This document shows positions 63,481 to 64,000 of a stretch of 64,000 nucleotides of DNA, piece by piece. Location of the stretch: contig JAFEUB010000840.1 of assembly GCA_024529925.1 (NCBI GenBank), positions 372,001 to 436,000 of the forward strand, read 5' to 3'. Both the position numbers and the translations under genes were made by a program. Position 1 is the stretch's first letter. Every line of letters begins with the position of its first letter. Origin of the DNA: Ophthalmolycus amberensis. Its lineage: Eukaryota > Chordata > Actinopteri > Perciformes > Zoarcidae. Under the pieces are notes generated by a model, which saw only the letters and a list, made by a program, of their open reading frames with translations, did not search any database and was not told the origin of the DNA.

Positions 63481-64000
63481 AACACGACAAGGTTTGAGCT
63501 AGCTAGCTCTTACTGAGTGATGAGGAAGTGAACGAGCTGATGGAATAAATGAGGCTTCACGCTAACGACGTACTCTGAAAGTACTTTAACTACTTTATTC
63601 CAATATTGCAAACCGAAATATCATTACCATACCATTAATATCATGTTGCTCATCATGCGGGCGAGGCTGCTAGCTTGTTAGCATGTAGCGTTAGCATGTT
63701 ACGAACAGTAAACAGTAGACGTGTGTTAGTTAATGTGCTGTACTAATACGATCATGGTCAAAACATTGTTGTTTGGGTTATGGCAATATATAAACAATAT
63801 TGTGTAATATCCAGGTCAGCATCGTTCCGTTGAAGACACGTCTATGGTCTCCGGTGTAGAGACGTTCAAAACTGGTCTAAAAGTCAATATGTTTTTTAAT
63901 ACTTGTTTTATTTACAGATGTCCAGCTTGAAAATATGGCAGATCTCCTGAAACCGGCTCCTGTGTGGCTTTGAAAACGACATTTAAAGAAGGAAAAGGAG
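63481..64000. other. Right-edge stretch, possibly interior of the same element
   Basis: It contains 'gctagcttgttagcatgtag' and 'cgttagcatgtt' wording frequent in fish repeats. A splice-acceptor-like cttgttttatttacag ends at 63917. No open frame runs through to the edge. Nothing firmer can be said. Confidence 0.25.

Overview
The window looks like nuclear DNA of a ray-finned (teleost) fish. It has long AT-rich non-coding stretches, many (CA)n, (TA)n and (GA)n microsatellites, decayed fish-type transposon fragments, U2-type splice sites, and only two exons that can be recognised with confidence. It is not bacterial, and almost all of the short open frames (60-220 codons) look like chance frames in non-coding DNA. 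I found no operon, CRISPR array, rRNA or convincing tRNA.

The one supported gene runs on the + strand. It is the 3' end of a delta-1 protocadherin, best matched to protocadherin-1 (pcdh1). Exon A (31516-31735) and exon B (49177-49547) join in phase across a 17.4 kb intron. Together they give the last 196 residues of the long cytoplasmic tail: an RRVTF phosphatase-docking motif, a Ser/acidic block, the CTNEC...GHSDACWMP block, the STFVPYQ block and a C-terminus ending KREIYL. The extracellular cadherin repeats, the transmembrane helix and the first part of the tail must lie upstream of the window. A 3'UTR of about 3.7 kb follows the stop and probably ends at the AATAAA at 53209; it holds four Pumilio-type UGUANAUA octamers.

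Layout: 1-31515 is read as the upstream intron (at least 31.5 kb). It contains a LINE-type 3' tail near 4.6-4.8 kb, a SINE-like tRNA head near 3.6 kb, a (TA)n block at 11.86 kb, a CTCF-like motif at 11.65 kb, a decayed DNA-transposon-like block at 17.2-18.4 kb and a consensus CRE at 27.04 kb. 31516-31735 is exon A. 31736-49176 is intron, with a teleost dispersed repeat at 34.06-34.60 kb, an inverted-repeat MITE-like element at 42.7-43.3 kb, an imperfect palindrome at 43.7-43.8 kb, and a hAT-terminus/(TA)n/perfect-palindrome composite at 48.5-48.8 kb. 49177-53230 is the terminal exon. 53231-64000 appears intergenic: a decayed L1-like ORF2 endonuclease fragment (56.6-57.8 kb), a second near-perfect palindrome joined to (TA)n(GA)n (58.6-58.8 kb), a 36-bp minisatellite (59.0-59.15 kb), and at the right edge a repeat built on TTCAACGTTGA-type motifs.

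I did not find a new multi-gene system. The items most worth a second look are the two perfect palindromes abutting (TA)n tracts (one extends beyond hAT-like termini into the flanks), the mirrored-peptide palindrome at 43.7 kb, the Pumilio motif cluster in the 3'UTR, a G-rich tract just upstream of exon B, and CTCF-like motifs, one inside a dispersed repeat. Family names for repeats come from recognition by eye, without database searching.
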